A program made the translations under genes and the position numbers. Positions 32,536 through 41,524 of a stretch of DNA of 45,427 bases are shown in pieces (the stretch's first letter is position 1; each line of letters begins with the position of its first letter). This stretch comes from Ilumatobacteraceae bacterium. GTDB taxonomy: Bacteria; Actinomycetota; Acidimicrobiia; Acidimicrobiales; Ilumatobacteraceae. Below the pieces are notes generated by a model. The model saw only the letters and a list, made by a program, of their open reading frames with translations, ran no database searches and was not told the origin of the DNA. The DNA is taken from NCBI GenBank assembly GCA_007117775.1, contig SKFX01000039.1:1-45427 (forward strand), in the 5' to 3' direction.

Positions 32536-34203
32536 ATGACCGAGCCTGCGACCGCGGTGTTCGCGCTCGCCGATGACTATGTGGAGCGCGTCGCAGCGCT
32601 CGATCCGTTGACCGCGACCTATGCCGGGATCGGCGGCCATGACCATGCCCTGCCCAGGCTCGATCCCGACTGGCATGACGAACGCGCCCGTCTGGACCGC
32701 GACACCCTCGCAGCGCTGGCGGCCATCGATCCGACGACCGATTCGCCCGCCGACGCCCTGGCGCGCCTCGTGCTCACCGAACGGCTCGGTGTGGCACTCG
32801 ACCAGCACGAGGCGGGTCAGTGGCGATGCGACCTCAACATCATCGCCTCACCGCTGCAGGCCCTCGTCGAGGTGATCGACCTCGCCGACACCTCCGACGG
32901 CGACGGACGTGCCGAGCTGTGGGCGCGCCTCGAGGCGGTACCGAAGGCACTCGAGGGGTTCCGCACCTCGCTCGAGGCCGGATTGGCATGCGGTGACATC
33001 GTGGCGCGCCGTCAGGTGGAGCGCTGTATCGAACAGACCCGGGCCCGCGGTGGTCGCTATCTCGAGGCTGTCGCCCATCTCGACGATGCCGGCCTGACCG
33101 AGGCCGCGACGCGCGCCGGTGCCGCCTACGAGCACTTCGGCCGCTGGTTGACGAGCGACTACCTCGCCTCGGCGCGCGTCGACGACGCCGTCGGCATCGA
33201 CCGCTACCGGCTCGCCCAGCGGGTGTTCCTCGGCGCCGATCCCGATCCGCGCCAGTCCTATGACTGGGGCTGGACCCGGGTGCTGGAGTTGCGTGAGGAG
33301 ATGGCCCGGTTGGCCGCAGAGATCCTGCCCGGTGCCGGTCTCGCCGAGGTGCTCGACCACCTCGAGCATCACAGCGACTTCGCGGTGACCGGGATCGAGG
33401 CGTTCCGCGACTGGGCCCAGAACCATGTCGACTCGATGATCGACGTCTTCGGCCGTGACCATTTCGATCTCGCCCCACCGCTGCGGGTCTGTGAGGTGCG
33501 CGTCTCACCCGCAGGTGGGTCCACCGCCGCCCATTACACCGGTCCGAGCGAGGACGGCGCCCGCCCCGGCATCTACTGGCAGCCCGATCTGAGCCGTGAG
33601 CGCTATCCGCTGTGGGATCAGGTCACCACCGCCAATCACGAGGCGGTGCCCGGCCACCACCTCCAGATCGCCCAGGTGGTGCTCGGTGGTGCACCGCTGA
33701 GCCGGTTCCAGCGCACGCTGTGCTGGATCAGCGGCCACGGTGAGGGATGGGCGCTGTATGCCGAGCGACTATGCGCGGAACTGGGTCTGTTGGACCGGCC
33801 CGAGGCCATGCTCGGTTATCTCGCCGCGGCCCAGTTGCGTGCCGTGCGGGTCGTGATCGACATCGGTGTGCACTGCGGCTTCGCACTGCCCGCCGATGCC
33901 CCGATGCACGCCGGTGAGCAGTGGAGCTGGCAGACGGCCTTCGATCTGGTGCGCGGCCTGACCGGGGGATCCGAAGTCGAGATGGCATCGGAGGTGGACC
34001 GCTATTTCGGCTGGGCGGGCCAGGCGCCGAGCTATGCCCTCGGTGAACGCGAATGGCTGGCGGCGCGCGATGCGGCCCGCGACGCCGCCGCGGCGGCCGG
34101 ACGGAGTTTCGATCTCAAGGCGTTCCACACCGCGGCGCTGAACCTCGGTTCGGTCGGCCTCGATGTCCTGCGGAACCAGGTCGTGGTGGCGGCACGCACA
34201 TGA
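32536..34203 (+). CDS. DUF885-family metallopeptidase-like protein
   Basis: A 555-residue member of DUF885, a family with a gluzincin-type peptidase active site. The key motif is ANHEAVPGHHLQIAQ (HExxxGHH, family variant of HExxH), followed 60-70 residues later by ISGHGEGWALYAERL with the third metal-ligand Glu. No signal peptide is visible, so it is cytoplasmic here, although many relatives are secreted. ATG 32536 follows a run of eight A (32529-32536), which is striking at this GC content, and there is no clear Shine-Dalgarno. It overlaps the next gene by 4 nt. Substrate unknown; peptide or amide cleavage would fit its neighbours. Confidence 0.88.
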   Translation: MTEPATAVFALADDYVERVAALDPLTATYAGIGGHDHALPRLDPDWHDERARLDRDTLAALAAIDPTTDSPADALARLVLTERLGVALDQHEAGQWRCDLNIIASPLQALVEVIDLADTSDGDGRAELWARLEAVPKALEGFRTSLEAGLACGDIVARRQVERCIEQTRARGGRYLEAVAHLDDAGLTEAATRAGAAYEHFGRWLTSDYLASARVDDAVGIDRYRLAQRVFLGADPDPRQSYDWGWTRVLELREEMARLAAEILPGAGLAEVLDHLEHHSDFAVTGIEAFRDWAQNHVDSMIDVFGRDHFDLAPPLRVCEVRVSPAGGSTAAHYTGPSEDGARPGIYWQPDLSRERYPLWDQVTTANHEAVPGHHLQIAQVVLGGAPLSRFQRTLCWISGHGEGWALYAERLCAELGLLDRPEAMLGYLAAAQLRAVRVVIDIGVHCGFALPADAPMHAGEQWSWQTAFDLVRGLTGGSEVEMASEVDRYFGWAGQAPSYALGEREWLAARDAARDAAAAAGRSFDLKAFHTAALNLGSVGLDVLRNQVVVAART

Positions 34204-35216
34204 GCGCAACCCCCGGGACAGTCGATGCCGCCGTCGACGCGGTCTTCGCCCGCACCACCGGGCGGACGCTGGCACTGCTGGTGATGGTGGACGGTCGGGT
34301 GATGCTCGAGCGCTACGGCACCCAGCCCGCCAGCGAACTTGGCCCCGAGACCGAGATCGGGGCATCGAGCTCGTTGATCTCGTGGTCGATGGCCAAGTCG
34401 GTCACCCATGCCGCTGTCGGCATCCTGGTCGGTGACGGCCTCATCGATCTCGAGGCGCCGGCACCGGTGCGCGACTGGGCCGGGACACCCAAGGCCGCCA
34501 TCCGCCTCATCGACCTGCTCGAGATGCGCTCGGGACTGCGATTCTTGGAGGAGTACGTGCCGGGCGAGCCGTCGGACTGCATCGAGATGCTGTGGGGCTC
34601 GGGCCAGGACGACCACGCCGCCTATGCCGCCGCGCTGGCATTGGACCACGAGCCCGGGACGGTGTGGAGCTATGCATCGGGGACGACCAACATCATCTGT
34701 CGGATCATCGGCGATGTGCTCAGCGGCGACCCCGACATCCCCGCCGATGAGCGCCGCCGGGTCGTGTCTGAGTTCCTGCAGGATCGGCTCTTCACCCCGG
34801 CGGGGATGAGCGGTGCCGAAGCCAGGTTCGACACCGCCGGCAACGTCGTCGGTTCGTCGTTCGTGTTCGCGACAGCGCGCGACTATGCCGCCTTCGGCGA
34901 GCTGTATCGGCGCGACGGCGTCGGCCCCGACGGCCGACGCATCCTGCCGGAGGGCTGGGCCGAGCACGGCCGCACATTCGTGGCCCATGATCCCGACGGC
35001 ACCGGACCCAACGGCTTCGACTACGGCCGGCACTGGTGGATGTGGCCCGAGTTCCCCGGCTCGATGGCCGCCCATGGCTTCATGGGCCAATTCACCCTCG
35101 TGGTGCCCGACCGATCACTGACCTTGGTGCATCTCGGCCTCACCGAACGCGACCACAGCCGCGAACTCGTCGTCGCGCTCGGCGATGTGGTCCGCGCCGC
35201 CACACCGACGCGGTGA
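34200..35216 (+). CDS. Beta-lactamase-fold serine hydrolase
   Basis: A 338-residue class C beta-lactamase/esterase-like protein. The SxxK motif is SMAKSV (Ser about residue 62), the second motif is WSYASGTTN (Tyr-x-Ser in place of Tyr-x-Asn), and a late AHGFMGQFTLVVPD fits the HxG-like third motif. It lacks a signal peptide, so it is probably a cytoplasmic esterase, amidase or transferase rather than an antibiotic-resistance enzyme. It overlaps the DUF885 gene by 4 nt (ATGA), which indicates co-translation. It converges closely on the DUF3048 gene with a 9-nt gap. Confidence 0.88.
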   Translation: MSATPGTVDAAVDAVFARTTGRTLALLVMVDGRVMLERYGTQPASELGPETEIGASSSLISWSMAKSVTHAAVGILVGDGLIDLEAPAPVRDWAGTPKAAIRLIDLLEMRSGLRFLEEYVPGEPSDCIEMLWGSGQDDHAAYAAALALDHEPGTVWSYASGTTNIICRIIGDVLSGDPDIPADERRRVVSEFLQDRLFTPAGMSGAEARFDTAGNVVGSSFVFATARDYAAFGELYRRDGVGPDGRRILPEGWAEHGRTFVAHDPDGTGPNGFDYGRHWWMWPEFPGSMAAHGFMGQFTLVVPDRSLTLVHLGLTERDHSRELVVALGDVVRAATPTR

Positions 35217-35225
35217 GTCTCCGGC

Positions 35226-37421
35226 TCAGGCCCTGACGATCTGGATGAAGGTGGTGCCGACGTCGAGTGGCACCGCAGCGCCACTGGTACGGTCGAAGAA
35301 CTCGAACGGGCCATACTGATCGGCGCGCGACCAGACCACCTCGGTGGCGCGACCATCGCGATGCACGGTCGCCGATCCGGTGCCGATGGTGATCGGATGC
35401 GGTGAGCGGGCATCGACCGGTGACGGCAGATGTGCCGCTGCGAGCACCACCACGGTGTCGGCGGCGATCTGCGCTCCTGAGACAGTGAGGTGTTCGCCAC
35501 CGGCCTGGGAGCGCAGATACCGGCCCGAGTCGCCGTCCCAGCGCCACGCGCTGCGCACACCGTCCATCGCGACCTCGAAGGAGTGCCGCTCCACCGAATT
35601 GGCTGAACGCCAAGCCGGGTCGATGCTCCACAGCGGTCGCGCCGCGCCGGCGCGTCGCTGGCGCTCGAGAGAGCAATTCGGGTCCACCAGCAGGTTGTGC
35701 GGGCCCGGTCGGGTGTCGGTGCGGGCGAAACAGGTCCCGCGCACACCGCGCTGATCAGCCAACAGGCCCGAACCCGCAGCGGAGTCAATCCACGCGGTGA
35801 CACCGGGATTGGCCCCCGAGTAGGCGAAGATCGGACGGTTCATGGCGGCCAGCAGATCCAGATCCGCGGTTCGCGCCGAACGGACCGGGCCGATCACGTC
35901 TGGCATATCGGAGTGATAGAGCGCCATGAAGCGCGTCACTCCCTCGACGTTGTACTCGATGATCGCATCGGCGCGCTCGAGCGACCATTGGGGGCGGGCT
36001 GCGCGGAAGTTGTCGATCTTGACCGCGATGATCGGCCGGAGCGACACCTCGGTGGATGCCCGCCGGCCCGTCAGCGCAGCGACACCGTCGATCGGCGGTT
36101 TCGGCTCATAGTCGGGCCACTGCGGGACGTAGCCACCCGGCCAGGTGATCTGCGTTGACGATCCCGGATGGCGGGTATCGGTGCGCTGGTTCGGGAACGA
36201 CAAGATGCCGGTCGTGGCGACCGCGTTGATATCGACGATCACATCGGCCGGTGCCGAGGTGAACAGGCAGATATCACCATCGGTGTCCGCCTCGACGATC
36301 AGACGGTTGGACACCACCGGGTCGATGGAGGAATTGAAGTTGAGATCAGAGCGTGTCGGTGATGCCTCTCCACCGGGAATCCCCTCCGCACAGGGATAGG
36401 CGGTGATGAATCCGGCGCCGCGGGTCCGGTCCACGGTCAACTGGCCGATCACGGTGCGGTTGCCACCGCGGGCTCGAGGGACGTTGACGCGCAGCACGTC
36501 ACCCGCACCGAGTGCGGGGGAGCCGGTCGCCAGCGGTCCGCGGGTGTCGGTGCGGCGGTTCGCGAACGATCCGATGCCCTCGCCGGCGACCGCATTGACA
36601 TCGATGATCAGATCGCTCGGCCGACTGGTGTACAGGCAGATATCGCCGGCGGCATCGGCTTGGACGACGAGGCGGTTGGACACCACCGGGTCGATGGCGG
36701 AGTTGAAGTTCAGATCCGAGCGGGTCGGATGGCCGGCACTCGTCGGCAGCCCGTCACGACAGGGATAGGCGGTGATGAATCCGGCACCGACGGAGCGATC
36801 GACGGTCAACTGGCCGGCGACGGTGAGGCCGCCGGCAGCCTCGGGAACCGAGACCCGTACGGTCTCGCCGACGCGCAGTGTCGGTGGGCTGTACGGGACC
36901 GGGATGCGCGTATCGGTGCGCCGGTTGTCGAATGAGGCGAATCCGGTGTCGAAGGTGACCGCGTTGACATCGACGATGAGCGCCGTCGGCCGGCTGGTGT
37001 AGAGGCAGATATCGCCGTTCGCGTCGGCCTCGACGATGAGCCGATTGGACGCCACCGGGTTGATCATGCCGTTGAAGTTGAGATCAGAGCGCGTCGGAGC
37101 GGCCTGGCCCCCGGGAATCCCTCCTGCACAGGGGTAGGCGACGATGAATCCGGCACCGAGAGCTCGGTCGACGGTCAACTGGCCGATCACCGTCTTGGCT
37201 CCGATGGCATCGGGCACATGCACCTTCAGTGATGCACCCGCTGGGACTCTCCCATCGATTCCCGGAGTCCGCATGACCGGCGCCAGCGCCGGGGGCTCGA
37301 GTACCGTCACCGGTCCGGCCACCGCTGGCACAGCTGCAACGATCGACGCGAGACCAACGACGACGACTGCAACCATCATCGCAGTGAGTGATCGCAGAGC
37401 TGGACTTGGAATCCTCGACAC
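35226..37421 (-). CDS. Exported three-repeat protein with C-terminal DUF3048 domain
   Basis: A 731-residue exported protein. Residues 1-36 are a Sec-type signal ending near AVAG. Residues 62-415 hold three ~123-residue units, each with GQLTVDR, GAGF(I)xAYPC, PTRSDLNFN, SNRL(I/V)V and a Cys-containing GDICL(Y/F)TS segment ending in VD(V/I)NAV. From residue ~460 a DUF3048 (YerB-like) domain begins: RPIIAVKIDNFRAARPQWSLERADAIIEYNVEGVTRFMALYHSD, followed by GPVRSARTADL. GTG 37421 lacks a Shine-Dalgarno; a TACCGT box 8 nt upstream could give a leaderless message. It is probably a surface protein unrelated to the catabolic genes. Its repeats are known from acidimicrobial exported proteins. Confidence 0.9.
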   Translation of the reverse strand: MSRIPSPALRSLTAMMVAVVVVGLASIVAAVPAVAGPVTVLEPPALAPVMRTPGIDGRVPAGASLKVHVPDAIGAKTVIGQLTVDRALGAGFIVAYPCAGGIPGGQAAPTRSDLNFNGMINPVASNRLIVEADANGDICLYTSRPTALIVDVNAVTFDTGFASFDNRRTDTRIPVPYSPPTLRVGETVRVSVPEAAGGLTVAGQLTVDRSVGAGFITAYPCRDGLPTSAGHPTRSDLNFNSAIDPVVSNRLVVQADAAGDICLYTSRPSDLIIDVNAVAGEGIGSFANRRTDTRGPLATGSPALGAGDVLRVNVPRARGGNRTVIGQLTVDRTRGAGFITAYPCAEGIPGGEASPTRSDLNFNSSIDPVVSNRLIVEADTDGDICLFTSAPADVIVDINAVATTGILSFPNQRTDTRHPGSSTQITWPGGYVPQWPDYEPKPPIDGVAALTGRRASTEVSLRPIIAVKIDNFRAARPQWSLERADAIIEYNVEGVTRFMALYHSDMPDVIGPVRSARTADLDLLAAMNRPIFAYSGANPGVTAWIDSAAGSGLLADQRGVRGTCFARTDTRPGPHNLLVDPNCSLERQRRAGAARPLWSIDPAWRSANSVERHSFEVAMDGVRSAWRWDGDSGRYLRSQAGGEHLTVSGAQIAADTVVVLAAAHLPSPVDARSPHPITIGTGSATVHRDGRATEVVWSRADQYGPFEFFDRTSGAAVPLDVGTTFIQIVRA
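36177..37238. repeat. Three ~369-bp repeats encoding the surface units
   Basis: The coding region for residues 62-415 of the DUF3048 protein contains three units at a spacing of exactly 123 codons (QLTVDR at residues 81, 204 and 327). DNA similarity is visible by eye, for example GGCAGATATC and GACACCACCGGGTCGATG strings recur. Such repeats can recombine. Confidence 0.8.
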
Positions 37422-37472
37422 GGTCGCGAACGGTATCTGGCCCCCTACAGGGCTGTGGCGCGGCCTGGGGAT

Positions 37473-38441
37473 TCAGTTCACACGCTGGGCCGCTGCGCTG
37501 GCCTCTGCATCGTTCCTGGCGTGCATCTCGGCTCGCAGTGCACGCATCGTGGTCGCATGAAACGATCCCTCGGCCTGCTGGTCGGCGAGCCAAGCGGTCC
37601 AGTGGGGATCGGAGAACGCACGGTACTCATCGGTGCGCACATGGTGGCAGTCGGGATCGATCACCTCGATTTCACCGGGCCCGGGCCGGCACGGGTGCAG
37701 GGCTGCATAGACCAGATCGTCGTCGCCGAGGCCTGCGGTGCCGGTGAGGAGTTGATCGCGATAGTCAGCGGGTGTACCGGCGGGGCGGGCGAAGTCGGTC
37801 TCAAGTACCCGGGTGAACACCGACTGGCCGCTGGTGCGCGCCGCAGCGACGAACTCGGCGAACCGATCTGGGTCGACGTCACCGAGATGGCGATGCGGAC
37901 CGTAGGCGTCGAGGGTGTCGGTGATCAGCACCGGGAGGTCGTACTCGCCTGCGAGGCCGACGTAGCGGTCGCACCATTCCGGTGCCAGTGCCGAACCCAT
38001 ATGGGTGTCGAGATGGGTGATGTCTGCACCGGTCGCAAGCGCCCGGTCGATCTGGGAGCGCCATTCGGCCTCGACGGCATCGGGATGGGCATGGGCGCGC
38101 ACCTCAGCGACGGTGCGCCACAGGTACCCGTCGTCATCGACGAGGCCGGCGGCGGCCGAATGGGTGCCGGTGGGACCCCAGCGGTAGTGGCGCTGTTCGG
38201 CGTTGAGGGTCAGATGCACCCCGAGATCGAGTGTGGGATCCGCAGCGGCGGCCTCGAGGATTCCCGATGACCACGGACACGGGACCATCACCGACCCAGC
38301 CGACACCGCCCCACGTCGTGAGAGCTCCACGAACGCCGCGCTGGCGCCGTGGCACATCGCGACATCGTCGACGTGGATCACCAGCCGAGGACCTGATTTC
38401 CGAATATTTTCACTGGTCACCGCGGTGTTGCTTGGCATCAT
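37473..38441 (-). CDS. ChbG/HpnK (YdjC-like) carbohydrate deacetylase
   Basis: A 322-residue protein of the YdjC family, metal-dependent deacetylases of N-acetylated sugars such as diacetylchitobiose or hopanoid-linked GlcNAc. Visible motifs are VIHVDDVAMCHGAS (Asp pair), LGVHLTLNAE and the metal-site ITHLDTHMGSA (two His). ATG 38441 is followed by another ATG. No clear Shine-Dalgarno exists and the upstream bases are short. It is divergent from a PhyH-type dioxygenase. N-deacetylation of an amino sugar would agree with the sugar-acid and amide theme of the window, but the substrate is not known. Confidence 0.9.
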   Translation of the reverse strand: MMPSNTAVTSENIRKSGPRLVIHVDDVAMCHGASAAFVELSRRGAVSAGSVMVPCPWSSGILEAAAADPTLDLGVHLTLNAEQRHYRWGPTGTHSAAAGLVDDDGYLWRTVAEVRAHAHPDAVEAEWRSQIDRALATGADITHLDTHMGSALAPEWCDRYVGLAGEYDLPVLITDTLDAYGPHRHLGDVDPDRFAEFVAAARTSGQSVFTRVLETDFARPAGTPADYRDQLLTGTAGLGDDDLVYAALHPCRPGPGEIEVIDPDCHHVRTDEYRAFSDPHWTAWLADQQAEGSFHATTMRALRAEMHARNDAEASAAAQRVN

Positions 38442-38512
38442 CCCAGCGTAGACGGCTTATGAACAGGCCCACGGATCGGCGGCCGTATCGACATCGATGG
38501 GTCGTGTGGCGC

Positions 38513-38518
38513 TAATCT
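38513..38518 (+). promoter_or_regulatory. -10 box for leaderless PhyH transcript
   Basis: TAATCT ends 7 nt before ATG 38526, and no ribosome-binding site is present. The spacing matches the other leaderless candidates in the window. Confidence 0.55.
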
Positions 38519-38525
38519 GCGCGCC

Positions 38526-39416
38526 ATGGGGGCATTGCAACTGACCCGTCTGTCACCCGAGTCCACGATCGCAGAGGTCACCGACCATCTGGCGCGCCAC
38601 GGCTACGCGATCGTCGAGGATCTGCTCGACGACGAGACCATGGACCGACTCGCCACCGAGGCCGAGCCCTACATCGCAGCGTCTGCCACCGGGCGCGACC
38701 ACTATGACGGTCACCAGACCCGTCGTACCGGAGCGTTGGTGGCGCGCTGTCCGACGGCGCGCCAGCTGGTGATGCATCCATTGGCGCTCGGGGTCGCCCA
38801 ATCGTTCTTGGGCCACGCGTCCGCGGTGCAGTTGCACCTCACCCAGATCATCACCATCGGGCCGGGTGAGACAGAGCAGAAACTGCACCGCGATCAGATG
38901 GCCTTCGACTGCTATCCGTTCCCGGCTGACTACCACGTGCAGTGCAACACCATGTGGGCGCTGACCGACTTCACCGCCGCCAACGGCGGCACCCACATCC
39001 TCCCGGACACCTCGACCATCGATGAGGCCGAGGGCCTCGCGATGGTGGGCGGCCAAGTGGAGATGCGGCGCGGCAGCGTGCTCTTCTACGACGGCAAAGT
39101 GCTCCACGGTGGTGGTGCCAACACCACCGATCAGGTCCGCCAGGGTGTCAACATCACCTATTCGGTCGGTTGGGTGCGCCAGGAGGAGAACCAGTACCTG
39201 GCCTGTCCTCCCGAGGTGGCGCGCACCCTCGATGATGACCTGCTGCGCGTCATGGGCTATCAGCAGGGAGCCTTCGCCCTCGGCTATGTCGGTGACCAGA
39301 CCGATGCGCTGGCCGCACTGCGCGGCGAGACCACCAAGGTGAAGGTGGTCTCGGAATTCGCTGAGAACAACGATGGTTATGCCGACTTCGTCGCCGATCT
39401 CGATACAGCGACGTGA
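38526..39416 (+). CDS. Phytanoyl-CoA dioxygenase family protein
   Basis: A 296-residue non-heme Fe(II)/2-oxoglutarate oxygenase. The iron site is KLHRDQMAFD (His-x-Asp) and the distal His in KVLHGGGANTTDQVRQGVN, whose Arg would contact 2-oxoglutarate. The NGGTHILPDT loop is typical of PhyH members. These enzymes hydroxylate diverse small molecules, including osmolytes and natural products. The next gene, 24 nt downstream, encodes a second and longer PhyH-type protein, so the two may act in sequence. Substrate unknown. Confidence 0.9.
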   Translation: MGALQLTRLSPESTIAEVTDHLARHGYAIVEDLLDDETMDRLATEAEPYIAASATGRDHYDGHQTRRTGALVARCPTARQLVMHPLALGVAQSFLGHASAVQLHLTQIITIGPGETEQKLHRDQMAFDCYPFPADYHVQCNTMWALTDFTAANGGTHILPDTSTIDEAEGLAMVGGQVEMRRGSVLFYDGKVLHGGGANTTDQVRQGVNITYSVGWVRQEENQYLACPPEVARTLDDDLLRVMGYQQGAFALGYVGDQTDALAALRGETTKVKVVSEFAENNDGYADFVADLDTAT

Positions 39417-39439
39417 CCCCCTTCACCCCAGGAGTTCCA

Positions 39440-40660
39440 ATGATCCGTGATGACTCTCCCCGCTACGACTATCTCGGCGAGACCGATTTCGACCTCGATG
39501 CCTTCGTCGCGCTCATCGACGAACCCACCGATCCGGCCCGGGTGCCGGGTGCGATCGAGATCATCGACCGGATCCCGGTCTATGACGGCGCCGTGATCGA
39601 CTCGCTCCTCGGCGGCTTCGACCATGACCCATATGACGCTCCGGTCGATCCGGTGGTGATCCGCGAGCTCATGGCCGAGTGGGCGTGGGCGCTCGGGTCC
39701 GGCCCGGGGGCGCTGGTGGTGCGCGGCGCGATCCGCGACCTGGAATTGTTGGACGCGGTCTCGGCGGTGTTCTCCTCGATCATCAAATCAGAACGCGACC
39801 GCGCCGGCGTTCACGGCGACCATTTCGCCGCGGCCGGTGCCAATGACCGCATCTGGAACTCGCACGAGAAGCTGTGCCTGGCGAATCCGGAGTTGTTCAT
39901 GGGGTATGCCTCGACGCCGACGATCGCGTTCGCCGCACTGGCATGGCTCGGGCCGCACTACCAGATCACCACCCAGGTCAACGTGGTCAAACCCGGTGCC
40001 GACGCCCAGCGTCCGCACCGCGATTACCACCTCGGCTTCTACACCCCCGATGAGACCCTCGAGTTCCCGGTACATGTCCATGAGATGTCGTCGATGTTGA
40101 CTCTGCAGGGCGCCATCGCACATGACGACATCCCCGTCGAGATGGGTCCGACCAAGATCCTCGCCAACTCTCAGCGCTACACGGCGGGCTTCGCGATCTC
40201 TGAGCGGGCGCGGTTCTCGGAGATCTTCGAGGAGCGCTGTGTGCAGATCCCGATGTCCAAAGGCGATGCACTGTTGTTCAATCCGGCGGTGCTGCACGCG
40301 GCGGGCGATAACCGCACACCGGACCGGCCGCGGATGGCGAACCTGATGCAGTTGTGCTCGGCGTTCACCCGTGCCCTCGAGCACCGCGACACCGATGCGA
40401 TGTGCCGGGTGGTGTATCCGCACCTGCGCGCCGCGGTCGATGCCGACACGATCGGTCACGGTGCCAGGCGTCGGGTGGTGGCCGCCTGTGCCGAGGGCTA
40501 CGCCTTCCCGACCTCACTCGACACCGATCCGTCGCTGAAGGGACTCGCCCCTGACAGCCAGGCCCAGATCATGGCCCTCGCGCTCGCCGAGTCCTGGGAT
40601 CCGGACCGCTTCGGCGCCGCGCTCGACGAGCGCAACCGTCGCCGTCCCCAGGGCGCCTGA
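39440..40660 (+). CDS. Phytanoyl-CoA dioxygenase family protein, long form
   Basis: A 406-residue PhyH-like oxygenase. Iron ligands are PHRDYHLGF (His-x-Asp) and the late His in AVLHAAGDNRTPDRPRMAN, with Arg for 2-oxoglutarate. The N-terminal 130 residues before the fold and the C-terminal ~80 residues are extra compared with the 296-residue neighbour. ATG 39440 follows CAGGAG by 5 nt; a GTG at 39413 would add an unconserved start. It is co-directional with the preceding PhyH gene and converges on the DUF1330-like gene, with only 6 nt between stops. Confidence 0.88.
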   Translation: MIRDDSPRYDYLGETDFDLDAFVALIDEPTDPARVPGAIEIIDRIPVYDGAVIDSLLGGFDHDPYDAPVDPVVIRELMAEWAWALGSGPGALVVRGAIRDLELLDAVSAVFSSIIKSERDRAGVHGDHFAAAGANDRIWNSHEKLCLANPELFMGYASTPTIAFAALAWLGPHYQITTQVNVVKPGADAQRPHRDYHLGFYTPDETLEFPVHVHEMSSMLTLQGAIAHDDIPVEMGPTKILANSQRYTAGFAISERARFSEIFEERCVQIPMSKGDALLFNPAVLHAAGDNRTPDRPRMANLMQLCSAFTRALEHRDTDAMCRVVYPHLRAAVDADTIGHGARRRVVAACAEGYAFPTSLDTDPSLKGLAPDSQAQIMALALAESWDPDRFGAALDERNRRRPQGA

Positions 40661-40666
40661 GTGCGG

Positions 40667-41524
40667 TCAGCTGCGCAACTGTTCGATCCGGTCGATGCGC
40701 GGCCGGGTGATCAACGTGTAGGTGTCTGCGATGGCGCGTTCGCGGTGGCGCTGCTGGGCCTCGAGGCGGGCCGGGTCGTTGACCACGACCAGGAACGCCG
40801 CCAGTGACGGGAAGGCGTTGAAGCGCACCTGATGCCAGACGCGGCCGTCGCCGACGATGGTGCCCTCGACCCCGAACCAGCCGGCGATACGCACCCCCTG
40901 TTCGACCGCCACCGTCGCCGCCGCATCGGAGTAGCGGCGCATCTCATCGGGGGTGACCATGGCCGGGTCATCGGCGGTGCCGTCGATCTCGAAGCTGACG
41001 ACATGGATGACCATGACCGGGCCATCGGACTCGCTCGGCGGATTCGGCACCTGGTCCCAGGGTCGCACCTGATCGGGGGAGGCCTGCGGGAACCCGATCG
41101 GTACACAGCCCATGACGATCGTCTGCTCCATACCGGCGTCCTTGTGGACGTGCTGTTGTTGGAAGTCGTCGCGCTGTTGCATCTCGATGAACGAACGCCG
41201 GGTCGGATAGCGGACCACACCGACACGGTCCCAGCGCGGCTCGGGGTTCAGCGCCTGGATCTCGACATCGCCGAAGAAGGCCACCTCGGCACCGATCTCG
41301 GCCAGCACCCCGACCGGGGCGTAGCGGTCATCGGCTGCAGCGCCGCTGACCGGCGCGCTGTTATCTGCACCGCCAGCGCCATAGTCGGCGACCTCGCGGT
41401 ACTTCATCAGGTTCACCATCCAGATCGGGCCGTCGTCGGCCGGGTCACAGGTCGCGAGGTGCAGGCCGTAGTCGCGGTCCACGGTGCCGTAACGCACCTG
41501 ATCGGTCCGTCGGGCATCGGCCAT
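40667..41524 (-). CDS. DUF1330/EthD-like dimeric alpha-beta barrel protein
   Basis: A 285-residue protein that looks like two ferredoxin-like alpha-beta barrel modules. The first is around WMVNLMKYREVADYG through VVRYPTRRSFIEMQQRDDFQQQ, and the second around VMVIHVVSFEIDG through VRFNAFPSLAAFLVVVNDP. Such folds (DUF1330, EthD, NIPSNAP) bind small aromatic or acyl molecules or act as accessory monooxygenase-like domains. ATG 41524 shares one base with the dehalogenase stop (TGATG), so it is the last gene of a coupled set. No catalytic residues are recognisable. Confidence 0.75.
   Translation of the reverse strand: MADARRTDQVRYGTVDRDYGLHLATCDPADDGPIWMVNLMKYREVADYGAGGADNSAPVSGAAADDRYAPVGVLAEIGAEVAFFGDVEIQALNPEPRWDRVGVVRYPTRRSFIEMQQRDDFQQQHVHKDAGMEQTIVMGCVPIGFPQASPDQVRPWDQVPNPPSESDGPVMVIHVVSFEIDGTADDPAMVTPDEMRRYSDAAATVAVEQGVRIAGWFGVEGTIVGDGRVWHQVRFNAFPSLAAFLVVVNDPARLEAQQRHRERAIADTYTLITRPRIDRIEQLRS

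Noticed and set aside
34032..35090. 352-codon minus-strand frame
   Set aside because: Shadow of the beta-lactamase-fold gene, with no recognisable motif or promoter.
34200..35216. Antibiotic-resistance beta-lactamase
   Set aside because: No signal peptide and a Tyr-x-Ser second motif in a catabolic neighbourhood; an esterase or amidase-type member is more likely.
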